From DASSTJ01 sp035707965 (GTDB lineage Bacteria; Actinomycetota; Actinomycetes; Actinomycetales; Angustibacteraceae): a stretch of DNA of 64,000 nucleotides. Positions within the stretch are counted from its first letter, which is position 1, and each line of letters begins with the position of its first letter. The position numbers and the translations under genes are program-made. Of this stretch, positions 48,749 through 57,979 are shown one piece after another. The stretch is taken from assembly GCA_035707965.1 (NCBI GenBank), contig DASSTJ010000069.1, positions 8,300 to 72,299 on the forward strand, read 5' to 3'. The notes below the pieces were generated by a model that saw only the letters and a program-made list of their open reading frames with translations, did not search any database and had not been told where the DNA came from.

Positions 48749-50715
48749 CACTCGCTCTCCTCGCTCGCCGTCAGCTCCATGACCCTCACCCCGTAGGGCG
48801 GCAGCGCCACCACGCCGGGCGGGTCCGCGTCGTCCGCCAGCAGCGGCCGCAGACGGGCCCCGTCCTTCAGGGACGGCGTGACCGTGACAGGTTCGGCCGA
48901 CTCGCTGACGAACCAGACGAAGTGGCGTCCGTCGGCGTGCACGAGCCCGTCCACGAGCACGAGCGGGTTGTCGACCACCACACCGGCCCGCGCACCCGCG
49001 GCCTCAGCCAGCGCCGCGTACAGGCGCCAGGTGTCCTCCGGGTTGACCCGAGACCGGCACCGCGCCATGTGCTCGAGCGGGTAGGTGCAGAGGACCATCA
49101 GGCCGTCCCCGTGCCGCTTGGTGACGATCGCTGGTCGGCCGCGCGCGTCGCGCGCAGCGACGTCCCCGTCCGTGACGGTCACCGGGAGGTAGGAGCGCGC
49201 CTCCGGGCCGCCGGCCGCTGCCACGGTGAGGACGTCTCCCGCGCGCAGGCTGCCGAGGTCGCGCTCGAACGTCAGGTGCACGACGTCGTCCTCGATGGGC
49301 TCGGCGAGCCCGTACACGAGGGCGTTGCGAACGCCGAACAGCTCCTCCGTCCCGGTCCACCACGGGCCGCGCTGCACCGTCCCCTCCCCCGCGCAGTACG
49401 ACACGTAGACGACGGCGCCGGCCCGCGCCAGCTCACCCAGCCGTAGCCAGGACGGGCCGGTGAGCTGCTTCGTGGACGGCACCAGGTAGAGGCCGTAGCC
49501 GCCGGCGATCCCCTCGTCCTCCCGCACGAAGCCCGGTCTGAGTCCCGCCTCTCGCGCCGCCACGTGCGCCTGCTCGACCGCCCCCGCGACCAGCTGCCGG
49601 TCGAGCGGGTCGGTGAACGGGACGCCGCCGGAGAGGTAGGACGACACCACCAGCGCCGTGCGCGTCGGAAGCCGCCGGCAGCGCGTCACGTCCACGGCGT
49701 CGAGCACGCGGCGGAACGCGTCCATCTCGAGCAGCGACGACTTGGGCTGCCCGCGCGACGTCGTCAGGCCGAAGTGCAGCTCGAACGGGTGGTGCCGGTA
49801 CGGGTCCTGCTCGACCAGGGGGTCGAAGTCTGTGTTGTTCCAGGCGATCCAGCCCGTGGCGCCCCCGAGCAGGGACAGGTGCAGCTGCTGCCGGTAGTAG
49901 TGGCCGGCGTTCTCCTCGGACGCGAAGTCGCTCGACAGGCCGAACTCCTCGAGCACCACCGGCTTGCCGGCGACGGCCGCGAGCTCGCACTGCAGGGCCG
50001 ACTTCAGGTGCTGACGCACGACGTCCGACTCCATGCGGTACACGTGCGGCCCCACGAAGTCGACCAGCTCACCCAGCTCGCGGACCGAGAACCCGTTGTC
50101 CTCACCGGTGACCTCGATGCCCCACGCGCCGTCACCGACCCCGACCGGCTGGGCGCCGCCACCGGCACGGACGGCCTGGACGAGCAGCTCGGCCCAGGAC
50201 GTCACGACGGACGTCGGCGCCGCGCCCCCGTAGATAGGCATCTCGTTGGTGAGCAGCCATCCTGCGACCGCGGGGTGGTCCTTCCACCTGCTCACGAGGG
50301 TCCGGACGTACCAGGCCTGCCGCGCCACCATCCAGGTGTCGCCGTACAGGTCGCGTCCACGGCGCCACACCGGGTCCCAGTTCTCACCTGACATGTGGCC
50401 CACGACGAACGTCGGGAGGCATCCCATGCCGAGCTCGGCGTGCAGGTCCAGGAAGTCGTCGAACCGCTGCAGCTGCTCCTCGTCGAGGCGGTCGGGCTCC
50501 GGCATCACGTCCGGCCAGTACAGGAACGACCGCGTCGTCGTCACCCCGTGCTGCCGCAGCACCCCCAGCTCGGACCGCACGAGCGCGTGGTCGTAGTGCC
50601 GCCACATGAGCGGTCCGCCGCTACGCGACCAGAAGTTGGCGCCCAGCCAGGAGACCGGCGCGCCGCCGGAGCGCACGTGCGCGAACGGGCGTGCCGCTCC
50701 CCCGTCGTCGGGCAT
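48748..50715 (-). CDS. GH5-like (clan A) glycoside hydrolase
   Basis: 655 residues, no signal peptide. TIM barrel in the first 350 residues with WLGANFWSRSGGPLMW, a substrate stretch RSFLYWPDVMP, acid/base Glu158 in LLTNEMP and nucleophile Glu257 in VVLEEFGLSSD, the spacing of clan GH-A. Residues 380-655 form a beta-rich extension with a glutamine-amidotransferase-like segment seen in some GH42-type enzymes (GLYLVPSTKQLTGPSW). Substrate is probably a beta-mannoside, beta-glucan fragment or similar; I cannot fix it. 9 bases after the permease gene. Confidence 0.78.
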   Translation of the reverse strand: MPDDGGAARPFAHVRSGGAPVSWLGANFWSRSGGPLMWRHYDHALVRSELGVLRQHGVTTTRSFLYWPDVMPEPDRLDEEQLQRFDDFLDLHAELGMGCLPTFVVGHMSGENWDPVWRRGRDLYGDTWMVARQAWYVRTLVSRWKDHPAVAGWLLTNEMPIYGGAAPTSVVTSWAELLVQAVRAGGGAQPVGVGDGAWGIEVTGEDNGFSVRELGELVDFVGPHVYRMESDVVRQHLKSALQCELAAVAGKPVVLEEFGLSSDFASEENAGHYYRQQLHLSLLGGATGWIAWNNTDFDPLVEQDPYRHHPFELHFGLTTSRGQPKSSLLEMDAFRRVLDAVDVTRCRRLPTRTALVVSSYLSGGVPFTDPLDRQLVAGAVEQAHVAAREAGLRPGFVREDEGIAGGYGLYLVPSTKQLTGPSWLRLGELARAGAVVYVSYCAGEGTVQRGPWWTGTEELFGVRNALVYGLAEPIEDDVVHLTFERDLGSLRAGDVLTVAAAGGPEARSYLPVTVTDGDVAARDARGRPAIVTKRHGDGLMVLCTYPLEHMARCRSRVNPEDTWRLYAALAEAAGARAGVVVDNPLVLVDGLVHADGRHFVWFVSESAEPVTVTPSLKDGARLRPLLADDADPPGVVALPPYGVRVMELTASEESE

Positions 50716-50724
50716 GCCGTCGTC

Positions 50725-51567
50725 CTACTTGACCGCACCGGACGTGAGCCCGGCCACGAGGTACTTCTGCAGGAGCAGGAAACCCACGACGATCGGGACG
50801 CTGACGACGAGCGCGGCCGCCATGACCTGGTTCCAGTACACGTTGATCGCGGTGGAGTAGTTCTGCAGGCCGATGGACAACGTCTTGGTCGAGTCGTTGG
50901 TCATCTGCGAGGCGAAGAGGATCTCGCCCCAGGACGTCATGAAGGCGTAGACGGCGACGGCCACCACGCCGGGCCGTGCCGCCGGCAGCACGACGCGGAA
51001 GAGTGCGCCGACCGCTCGGCAGCCGTCCACGCGCGCCGCCTCGTCCAGGTCCCGCGGGATGCCCTCGAGGTAGCTGGCGAGCATCCAGATCGAGAACGGC
51101 AGCGAGAACGTCAGGTACGTGACGATCAGGCCCAGTCGCGTCTGGTACAGGAACGTGAAGCCGAGCTGCTTGTCGATGTTGACGAAGATGAGGAAGAGCG
51201 GGAGCAGGAAGAGGATGCCCGGGAACATCTGCGTCGACAGCACCGTGCTCGTGAACAGTCGGCGCCCGAAGAAGCGGTAGCGCGACACGGCGTAGGCGGC
51301 GAAGACCGCGACCAGCACGCTGAACACCGTGGCGATCGTGCACACGACGAGGCTGTTGACGAAGTACCGAGCCAGCGGAACCGTGCTCCAGATCTGGACG
51401 AACGGCTCCAGGGTCGGGTGCGCCGGCCACCAGTGGAAGTCGCCCTGCACATCGCCCAACGGCTTGAGCGCGGACGTCAGCATGACGTACAGCGGCACGA
51501 GCGTGAACAGGCCGAGGACGGTTACCACGACGACCCGGAAGGCTGTGAACGAGCGGGGTTCACGCAC
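50725..51567 (-). CDS. Carbohydrate ABC transporter permease (MalG type)
   Basis: 280 residues, six membrane segments. The EAA loop EGIPRDLDEAARVDGCRAVGA docks an ATPase. Signature of the CUT1 MalG branch (MFPGILFLLPLFLIF, then SLPFSIWML). Its start overlaps the end of the MalF-type permease gene by 8 bases. No ATPase gene is in the operon. Confidence 0.93.
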   Translation of the reverse strand: MREPRSFTAFRVVVVTVLGLFTLVPLYVMLTSALKPLGDVQGDFHWWPAHPTLEPFVQIWSTVPLARYFVNSLVVCTIATVFSVLVAVFAAYAVSRYRFFGRRLFTSTVLSTQMFPGILFLLPLFLIFVNIDKQLGFTFLYQTRLGLIVTYLTFSLPFSIWMLASYLEGIPRDLDEAARVDGCRAVGALFRVVLPAARPGVVAVAVYAFMTSWGEILFASQMTNDSTKTLSIGLQNYSTAINVYWNQVMAAALVVSVPIVVGFLLLQKYLVAGLTSGAVK

Positions 51568-52537
51568 GGCGGTTCCTCCACGACGTCAGACCCAGGTACA
51601 GGCTGGTCACCACGAGCAGGAACAGGAGCAGCAGCACCGACATGGCGGAGCCCAGGCCGAAGTTCCAGTTCACGAAGGAGTTGCCGAAGATGTGGATCGA
51701 CACGAGGTCCGCCGAGTGCGGCGGCGTGGCGCCGAAGAGCACGAACGGCGTGTTGAAGTCGTTGAACGTCCACAGGAACAGCATGAGGACGAGGACCCGG
51801 TTGACCGGACGCAGCAGCCCGAGGGTGATGTACCGCGCCTGCTGCCAGATGCCGGCGCCGTCCACCGCGGCAGCCTGGTAGATCTCGTCCGGGATCGACT
51901 GCATGCCGGCCATGATCATGAGGAACGCGAACGGCCAGGAGCGCCAGAGGGCGACGACCGCGGTCGAGACGAACGCGTTGTTGCCGATCAGCCAGAACGG
52001 CGGGTTGTCCAGCAGGTGCAGGTTCTCGACGAGCAGGTGGTTGAAGAGCCCGTTGTCACGCTGGAGCATGAAGCTCCAGGTGATGACGCCGGCGTAGATC
52101 GGCAGCGCGTACGGCACCAGGAACAGCGTGCGCAGGAAGCCGCGACCCCGAAAGCTCTGCTGCAGGACCAGCGCGGCTGACATGCCGAGAAGCCAGGAGA
52201 AGCCGACGACGAGGACCGTGTACACGCACGTGACGGTGAACGAGTGCAGCAAGCCCTTGCCGATCGGCCCGCTGAGGTCCAGGGCCACCTTGTAGTTGCC
52301 GAGGCCCGCGTATGGCGCGGCCGACCAGTTGGCGATGAAGAACTGCGTCAGCCGGATGAAGCTCATCCAGATGCCGACGAGCATCGGCACGATGTGGATC
52401 AGCAGCTCGAGCAGGATGGCCGGCAGGACGAGCAGGTACGGCGTCGCGCGCTGCCACGACAGACGGGGACGACGGCGGGCCGGTCGGCTGCTGCGCGCGG
52501 CCTCCTCGACCGGCACCTGGATGCTGGTCACGCTCAC
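51560..52537 (-). CDS. Carbohydrate ABC transporter permease (MalF type)
   Basis: 325 residues; cytoplasmic N-terminus with basic stretch SRPARRRPRLSWQR, six membrane segments and the EAA loop region QSIPDEIYQAAAVDGAGIWQQ. GTG start chosen for the GAGGAGGG ribosome site 4-5 bases upstream. 72 bases after the binding protein. Confidence 0.93.
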   Translation of the reverse strand: MSVTSIQVPVEEAARSSRPARRRPRLSWQRATPYLLVLPAILLELLIHIVPMLVGIWMSFIRLTQFFIANWSAAPYAGLGNYKVALDLSGPIGKGLLHSFTVTCVYTVLVVGFSWLLGMSAALVLQQSFRGRGFLRTLFLVPYALPIYAGVITWSFMLQRDNGLFNHLLVENLHLLDNPPFWLIGNNAFVSTAVVALWRSWPFAFLMIMAGMQSIPDEIYQAAAVDGAGIWQQARYITLGLLRPVNRVLVLMLFLWTFNDFNTPFVLFGATPPHSADLVSIHIFGNSFVNWNFGLGSAMSVLLLLFLLVVTSLYLGLTSWRNRRA

Positions 52538-52609
52538 ACGTCCCTCCTCGCTCCGGGCCGCCACCCGGCCCGCGAGGCGGCGCGGGCCGGGGGCGGCGTC
52601 CAGGGACCG

Positions 52610-53941
52610 TCAGCTGCCTGCGGCGGCCATCTTGTCCTGCGCCTCGGTCAGCGCGGCCTTGATGTCGGCGTCCGACACCGGCTTCCCGGTCGCGGCCTGC
52701 GCCAGCAGCCCGTTGACCGCGTTGCCGACGTTCGTCTCGAATGCCGACTCCGCGGGGATGAGCGGCAGCGGCTCGGCCTTCGTCGCCAGGATCTGCGCGA
52801 ACGTGTCGGCCTCGTCCTTGTTGCTCGTGAAGTTCACCTCGCCGCCCTTCACGACCGGCAACGCCGTGAACGGCTTGTCGAGGATGGCCTGCTCCTCCTT
52901 GCTGGTCATGAACTTCACGAACTTCAGCGCGGCGTCCTTGTTCTTCGTGTTCTTGAAGATCGAGATGTTGATGCCGGCGACGAAGCTGGCGACGTCCTTG
53001 CCGCCCGGGGGTAGGGGGCTCGGCGCCGGGATGGCGACGACGCCGTACTGGTCAGGCGTCATGCCGTCCGCCTGCAGGGTGTTGTCCGCGTTGTTCTGGC
53101 TCATGAGCATCGCGGCCTTGCCCTTCGCGAAGTCACCCGGCGCCTCCGGGCCGTTCTTGTACTGGACGGACGACGGGTTGACCACCTTGTCGGCGCCCAT
53201 GAGGTCGACGTACTGCTTGACGCCCGCGACCATGCCCGGGGTCGTGAACGTCGCCTTGCCGCTGTCGTCGAACGGCTGCCCGCCGTTCTGCCGACCGAAG
53301 ATGAACGCGAAGTGCACGCTCTCGGTGTAGCTGCCGCCCTCCATGGCCATGCCGTACACGCCCTTGGAAGGGTCAGTGAGCTTCTTCGCGTCCGTGACCA
53401 GGTCCTGCCACGTCGTCGGCGGCTGCAGCCCGGCGTCCGAGAACATCTTCTTGTTGTAGTAGAGGCCGTAGACCAGGCCGTAGAGCGGGACGGACGTCGG
53501 CGTCTTGCCGGGCGCGCCGCCGGTGGCGAAGGCCGTCTCGACGAACTTGTCCTTGCCCCCGATGGCGTTCAGGGCGGCGTCGTCGTAGGGCATGAAGGCG
53601 CCGGTCGCCTGCAGCGACGCGGCCCACGTGTTGCCGATGTTGAGGACGTCGGGACCCTGACCGCTGGTGGTGGCGGCGAGGATCTTGTTGAGGAGGTCCG
53701 GCCATCCGATGACCTCGAGGTCGACGTGGACGCCGGTCTGCTTCTCGAACTTGGCGAGCTCGGGACCGAGCACGTCCTTGTCGTTCTGCAGGCTCGTGCC
53801 CTGGTTGCTGGCCCAGTAGGTGAGGGTGGTCGAGCCGGACCCGCCGTTGGACGACCCGCCTGAGCTGCCACCCCCTCCGCAGGCTGCCGTCAGCGTGACG
53901 GTGGCCACCGCGACGGTGGCGGCGAGCAGACGAGTCTTCAT
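52610..53941 (-). CDS. Sugar ABC transporter substrate-binding lipoprotein
   Basis: 443 residues. Lipoprotein signal with lipobox LTAAC (Cys21), a Gly/Ser linker and a CUT1-type binding protein fold (LTYWASNQGTSLQNDKD, DVLNIGNTWAASLQATGAF, WQDLVTDAKKLTDP, KGKAAMLMSQN). First structural gene after the operator region; delivers an oligosaccharide to the two permeases. The cytoplasmic beta-glycosidases suggest a beta-linked disaccharide or oligosaccharide. Confidence 0.93.
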   Translation of the reverse strand: MKTRLLAATVAVATVTLTAACGGGGSSGGSSNGGSGSTTLTYWASNQGTSLQNDKDVLGPELAKFEKQTGVHVDLEVIGWPDLLNKILAATTSGQGPDVLNIGNTWAASLQATGAFMPYDDAALNAIGGKDKFVETAFATGGAPGKTPTSVPLYGLVYGLYYNKKMFSDAGLQPPTTWQDLVTDAKKLTDPSKGVYGMAMEGGSYTESVHFAFIFGRQNGGQPFDDSGKATFTTPGMVAGVKQYVDLMGADKVVNPSSVQYKNGPEAPGDFAKGKAAMLMSQNNADNTLQADGMTPDQYGVVAIPAPSPLPPGGKDVASFVAGINISIFKNTKNKDAALKFVKFMTSKEEQAILDKPFTALPVVKGGEVNFTSNKDEADTFAQILATKAEPLPLIPAESAFETNVGNAVNGLLAQAATGKPVSDADIKAALTEAQDKMAAAGS

Positions 53942-54002
53942 CGTGACTCCTGACTGTCCGGTGGCGAGTGCGCATCAATCGCCCGGATGTGCATTGCATC
54001 AC

Positions 54003-54043
54003 TTACCCGGTTCAGTTGTCAGGATGCCGTTACCGAACCGTTA
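54003..54043 (-). promoter_or_regulatory. Operator/promoter region of the sugar-import operon
   Basis: TTACCCGGTTCAGT (54003-54016, plus strand) resembles TTAACGGGTTCAGT before the lacI-type gene (12 of 14 identical) and has the LacI-family half-site/central-CG look. It sits between a CTGACA -35 (54022-54017, minus) and a weak -10 near 53998, so a bound repressor would block the promoter. A related TAACGGTTC and two direct CCGTTA repeats 11 bases apart (54027-54032, 54038-54043) lie just upstream. Confidence 0.5.
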
Positions 54044-54080
54044 TCTCTGATATTGTCCTGACGAGGCTCCCAGGCGGAGG

Positions 54081-55187
54081 TCAGGTGCTCGGCTCCCCCG
54101 CGGTCACCGGGCCGGTCGTCTCGCGCACCATCAGCGTCGACGGCGTCATCTGCGTCGAGCCGCGGTGCCGGCCCTCGACGAGGTCGAGGAGGATGCTGGC
54201 GGCCAGTGCTCCGTAGGCCGGGGTGTCACGCCACAGCGCCGTCACCGCGGGGTGCACGAGCGTCGTGAGGTGCGAGTCGTCCCAGCTGACGACCGAGAGC
54301 CGGCCAGGCACAGCGACGCCGCGCTCGGCTGCCGCCGCCAGCCCGGCGAGCGCCATCACGTCGCTGCCGAAGACGATGGCGGTCGGTGCGTCCGACCGGC
54401 TCAGCAGCTCGCGCGTCACCTCCGAGGCCTGCGGGCCCGTGTACTCGCACTCGCGCACCTGGAGGGACGCACCGAGTGCTGTCACCGCGCGCTTCAGGCC
54501 GCGACGCCGGGCCCGTTCGTGCACGAACCGGGTGGGCCCGCTGACGTGGGCGATGCGGCGGTGGCCCAGGCCGACGAGGTGCTCGGCCACGGTCGCGGCG
54601 TCCGCTGCGTGGTCGGTCCACAGGCAGGGGAGCGTGCTGCCACGCACCGGTCCCCCGCACAGCACGGCCGGCACCCCGAGCCGCTCGATGACGGGCAGCC
54701 TCAGGTCTTGGTACCGCTCGTCGACGAGGATCACGCCGTCGATGCGCCGCTCCCCCCACCAGCGCTCGTAGGTCTGAGCCTCGGCGTCCGGGTGCTCGCC
54801 GATGACCCGCAGCAGCAGGCTGGACCCGCGTTCGGCCAGCACCTTCTCGACGCCGGCGAGGAACCGCATGAAGAAGGTCTCGATGGTGAGCAGGTCGGGC
54901 GGACGGGAGAGCACGAGGCCGACCACACCGGTCTCGGACCCCGACAGCGCCCTGGCGCTGCTGCTCGGGTACCAGCCGAGCTCGGCGGCGACGTCGAGCA
55001 CCTGCTGACGAGTGGCCGCCGCCACGCCGGGCTGACCGTTGAGCGCGTAGGAGACGGCGGCCTTGGAGATCCCGAGCCGCCGCGCGATGTCGGCCATCGT
55101 CGTGCGCGTCGGCGCAGCCGCGCGCCGGGCGGGGGCGCGCCGCGCCGGCCGCGGCGGCGCGTCCTCCGGCTCACCAGCAGCGGTCAC
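54081..55187 (-). CDS. LacI-family transcriptional regulator
   Basis: 368 residues from the GTG. A variable Ala/Pro/Arg-rich leader of about 35 residues precedes the helix-turn-helix MADIARRLGISKAAVSYALNG, hinge AELGWYPSSSARALSG and a two-lobe sugar-binding domain (about 95-365; VVGLVLSRP, DGVILVDERY, HRRIAHVSGP, IVFGSDVMALAG). Directly upstream of the importer operon and probably its repressor. Start choice: ACGGAG lies before the GTG; the ATG of MADIARRLG is the alternative. Confidence 0.9.
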   Translation of the reverse strand: MTAAGEPEDAPPRPARRAPARRAAAPTRTTMADIARRLGISKAAVSYALNGQPGVAAATRQQVLDVAAELGWYPSSSARALSGSETGVVGLVLSRPPDLLTIETFFMRFLAGVEKVLAERGSSLLLRVIGEHPDAEAQTYERWWGERRIDGVILVDERYQDLRLPVIERLGVPAVLCGGPVRGSTLPCLWTDHAADAATVAEHLVGLGHRRIAHVSGPTRFVHERARRRGLKRAVTALGASLQVRECEYTGPQASEVTRELLSRSDAPTAIVFGSDVMALAGLAAAAERGVAVPGRLSVVSWDDSHLTTLVHPAVTALWRDTPAYGALAASILLDLVEGRHRGSTQMTPSTLMVRETTGPVTAGEPST

Positions 55188-55228
55188 GACCGGCTCCGTC
55201 CATCGTCGAGGGCTCCGCAGGACCGCCC

Positions 55229-55247
55229 AGTGTACTGAACCCGTTAA
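55229..55247 (-). promoter_or_regulatory. Promoter and putative autoregulatory operator of the lacI-type gene
   Basis: TTAACGGGTTCAGT (minus strand, 55247-55234) directly abuts a TACACT -10 (55234-55229), so the regulator likely represses itself. Nearly the same motif lies before the importer operon. Confidence 0.5.
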
Positions 55248-55267
55248 GCCGACATACCGGACTCGGC

Positions 55268-57859
55268 TCAGGTGCTGGCGTTCGTCACCAGGCCGAGCTC
55301 CGCGCCGCTCGCGAGCCCCTGGTGCCGCGGCAGCACGCGCACGGTGTAGCCGAACGCGCCCGTACGCGCGAGCCGCACCTCCCCCTCGAACCGGTGCTGC
55401 CCGCCGTCGTACCTCTCCACGTGCTGCAACGGCACCGAGGCCGTGTCGGCCAGCATGTCGGCGTCCGACACGCGCCCGTGCACGAGCTGCACCTGGACGT
55501 CGTCCGGCCCGATGCCGTCGAGGTAGACGTAGGCGCGCACCGAGAGCACGTCGCCGATCTGCGGCGAGTCGCCGATGCCCGACGACTCCACGTGGTCCAC
55601 GCGCAGGGACGGCCAGGCCGTCCGCATGCGGCCCTTCCACTCGGCGAGGTCGCGGGCGCCCGGGTAGCCCTCGCCATCCATCGCCCAGCCGGCCCGGGCC
55701 GCGGGCACGTACAGCTGCTGCACGTAGTCGGTCACCATGCGCGTCGCCTGCACCTTCGGGCCGAGCGACGAGAGGGTGTGGCGCACCATCTCGAGCCAGC
55801 GGTGCGGAAGGCCGGACTGCTCGTCGCGGTCGTAGAAGCGCGGCGCGACCTGGTGCTCGATGAGGTCGTAGAGGGCCGCCGCCTCGAGGTCGTCGCGCCG
55901 CTCCGGGTCCTCCACGCCGTCCGCGGTCGGGATGGCCCAGCCGTTCTCGCCGTCGAACCACTCGTCCCACCAGCCGTCGAGGATCGACAGGTTGAGGCCG
56001 CCGTTGAGCGCCGACTTCATGCCGGACGTGCCGCACGCCTCGAAAGGGCGCAGCGGGTTGTTCAGCCACACGTCGCACCCGGGGTAGAGGTACTGCGCCA
56101 TGGCGATGTCGTAGTTCGGCAGGAAGACGATGCGGTGGCGCACCACCGGGTCGTCCGAGAACCGCACCATCTGCTGGATGAGCGACTTGCCCCGGTCGTC
56201 AGCCGGGTGGGACTTGCCCGCGATCACGAGCTGGACCGGCCGGTCCGGGTCGAGGAGGAGCGAGCGCAGCCGGTCGGCGTCCCGCAGCATCAGGGTGAGC
56301 CGCTTGTAGGTCGGCACGCGGCGGGCGAAGCCGATGGTCAGCACGTCCGGGTCGAGGACGGAGTCGACCCAGCCGAGCTCGGCCTGACTGGCACCGCGCT
56401 TCAGCCACGCGGAGCGCAGCCGGCGCCGCGCCTCGGTCACCAGCTGCTCGCGCATCGCGCGGCGCGTGCCGAAGATCACGTCGCCCGGCACCTGGTCCAC
56501 GCGGTCCCAGGCCCCCTCCGCGTCCACGTTCTGGGTGCCCAGGTAGGTCTGCGCCACCTCGTAGACCCGCCGGTCGACCCAGGTCGGCGCGTGGACGCCG
56601 TTGGTGATCGACGTGATCGGCACCTCGCGGTCGTCGAAGCCCGGCCAGAGGCCGTCGAACATCCCGCGGCTCACGTCGCCGTGCAGCTGCGAGACCCCGT
56701 TGGCGCGCTGAGCGAGGCGCAGGCCCATGACAGCCATGTTGAAGACCCCGGCCTCACCCCCGGGGAAGTCCTCGGCGCCGAGCGCGAGGATGCGCTCGAC
56801 CGGTAGCTCGGGAACGGCGTTGTCGCCGCCGAAGTACGTGCTGATCTGGTCGGCGCCGAACCGGTCGATCCCCGCCGGCACGGGCGTGTGCGTGGTGAAC
56901 ACCGTGGCCGCGCGCACGGCCTCGAGGGCCTCGTCGAAGGTCAGACCGGCCCCGCTGACCAGCTCGCGGATGCGCTCGAGCCCGCCGAAGCCGGCGTGCC
57001 CCTCGTTCGCGTGGTAGACGTCGGGGGCCGGCGCCCCGGTGAGGCGTGCCCAGAGGCGTAGCGCCCGGACGCCGCCGATGCCGAGCAGCATCTCCTGTTG
57101 CAGCCGGTGCTCGCCGCTGCCGCCGTAGAGGCGGTCCGTGATGCCCCGGGCCGATTCGTCGTTGGCCTGCACGTCGGAGTCGAGCAGCAGCAGCGGCACC
57201 CGGCCGACCTGCGCCTTCCAGACGTGGGCGACGAGCCGTCGACCACCGGGCAGCCCCACGACGACCTCGCACGGCGTGCCGTCCTGCTCACGCAGCAGCG
57301 CGAGCGGCAGGCCGTCGGGGTCGAGCACCGGGTACGTCTCCTGCTGCCACCCCTCGCGCGTGAGGGACTGCTTGAAGTAGCCGGTCTTGTAGAAGAGCCC
57401 GACCCCGACGACGGGCACGCCGAGGTCGGAGGCCGCCTTGAGGTGGTCGCCGGCCAGGATGCCCAGGCCACCCGAGTACTGGGGCAGTGCCGCCGTGATG
57501 CCGAACTCGGCCGAGAAGTAGGCGATGGACGACGGCACGCCGGCGCCGCCCTCACCCTGCGCGTACTGCTGGTACCAGCGGGGCTCGGTCAGGTACCGCT
57601 GCAGGTCCTGCTCGGCGTCCAGCACGCGCTGCACGAAGCCGGGATCGTCCGCGAGCGCCTGCAGCTGGTCGGTGGACAGGTCACCCAGCAGGGCCACCGG
57701 GTCGTGCTTGACCCGGCGCCACCGGTCCTCGTCCAGGCTCGCGAAGAGGTCGCTGGTGGGCCGGTGCCAGGACCAGCGCAGGTTGCTGGCCAGCTCGCCC
57801 AGCGCCTCGATCGGCTGGGGCAGGACGGTGCGCACGCTGAAGCGTCGGATTGCTCTCAC
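55268..57859 (-). CDS. glgP: Alpha-glucan (glycogen/maltodextrin) phosphorylase
   Basis: 863 residues, the length of the actinobacterial GlgP family (GT35, Rv1328 type). Releases glucose 1-phosphate from glucan ends with phosphate. N-terminal region RRFSVRTVLPQPIEALGELASNLRWSWHRP, AYFSAEFGI, SGGLGILAGDHLKAASDLG, and the PLP lysine Lys615 in ACGTSGMKSALNGG. GTG start with TACGCT 7 bases upstream, leaderless. Divergent from glgE-treS-mak-glgB across a 133-base region holding a long inverted repeat. Confidence 0.95.
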   Translation of the reverse strand: MRAIRRFSVRTVLPQPIEALGELASNLRWSWHRPTSDLFASLDEDRWRRVKHDPVALLGDLSTDQLQALADDPGFVQRVLDAEQDLQRYLTEPRWYQQYAQGEGGAGVPSSIAYFSAEFGITAALPQYSGGLGILAGDHLKAASDLGVPVVGVGLFYKTGYFKQSLTREGWQQETYPVLDPDGLPLALLREQDGTPCEVVVGLPGGRRLVAHVWKAQVGRVPLLLLDSDVQANDESARGITDRLYGGSGEHRLQQEMLLGIGGVRALRLWARLTGAPAPDVYHANEGHAGFGGLERIRELVSGAGLTFDEALEAVRAATVFTTHTPVPAGIDRFGADQISTYFGGDNAVPELPVERILALGAEDFPGGEAGVFNMAVMGLRLAQRANGVSQLHGDVSRGMFDGLWPGFDDREVPITSITNGVHAPTWVDRRVYEVAQTYLGTQNVDAEGAWDRVDQVPGDVIFGTRRAMREQLVTEARRRLRSAWLKRGASQAELGWVDSVLDPDVLTIGFARRVPTYKRLTLMLRDADRLRSLLLDPDRPVQLVIAGKSHPADDRGKSLIQQMVRFSDDPVVRHRIVFLPNYDIAMAQYLYPGCDVWLNNPLRPFEACGTSGMKSALNGGLNLSILDGWWDEWFDGENGWAIPTADGVEDPERRDDLEAAALYDLIEHQVAPRFYDRDEQSGLPHRWLEMVRHTLSSLGPKVQATRMVTDYVQQLYVPAARAGWAMDGEGYPGARDLAEWKGRMRTAWPSLRVDHVESSGIGDSPQIGDVLSVRAYVYLDGIGPDDVQVQLVHGRVSDADMLADTASVPLQHVERYDGGQHRFEGEVRLARTGAFGYTVRVLPRHQGLASGAELGLVTNAST

Positions 57860-57866
57860 CCGGGGC

Positions 57867-57872
57867 AGCGTA
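57867..57872 (-). promoter_or_regulatory. Leaderless-type -10 element before glgP
   Basis: TACGCT ends 7 bases before GTG 57859; no Shine-Dalgarno. Confidence 0.5.
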
Positions 57873-57907
57873 GTAGCCGGCTCCGGGGAGCACCGCCTCG
57901 GTTGGTC

Positions 57908-57935
57908 AACTTCTTGCAACGTTTGGCAAGAACTT
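57908..57935. promoter_or_regulatory. Inverted repeat (putative operator) between glgP and glgE
   Basis: AACTTCTTGC (57908-57917) and GCAAGAACTT (57926-57935) are complementary at 9 of 10 positions, with the inner 7 perfect, around AACGTTTG. The CTTGC...GCAAG core resembles MalR/AcbR-type LacI-family operators of Streptomyces as I recall them. It lies upstream of both -10 elements and could control both directions. Confidence 0.55.
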
Positions 57936-57979
57936 TCAGGCGGGGAGGCCATCGTGTGCGGTCCCCGCCCCTCTCTCGG

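Noticed and set aside
54081..56078. LacI-type regulator with a 300-residue N-terminal extension
   Set aside because: The extension is a shadow of the glgP gene; the helix-turn-helix begins near the GTG at 55187.
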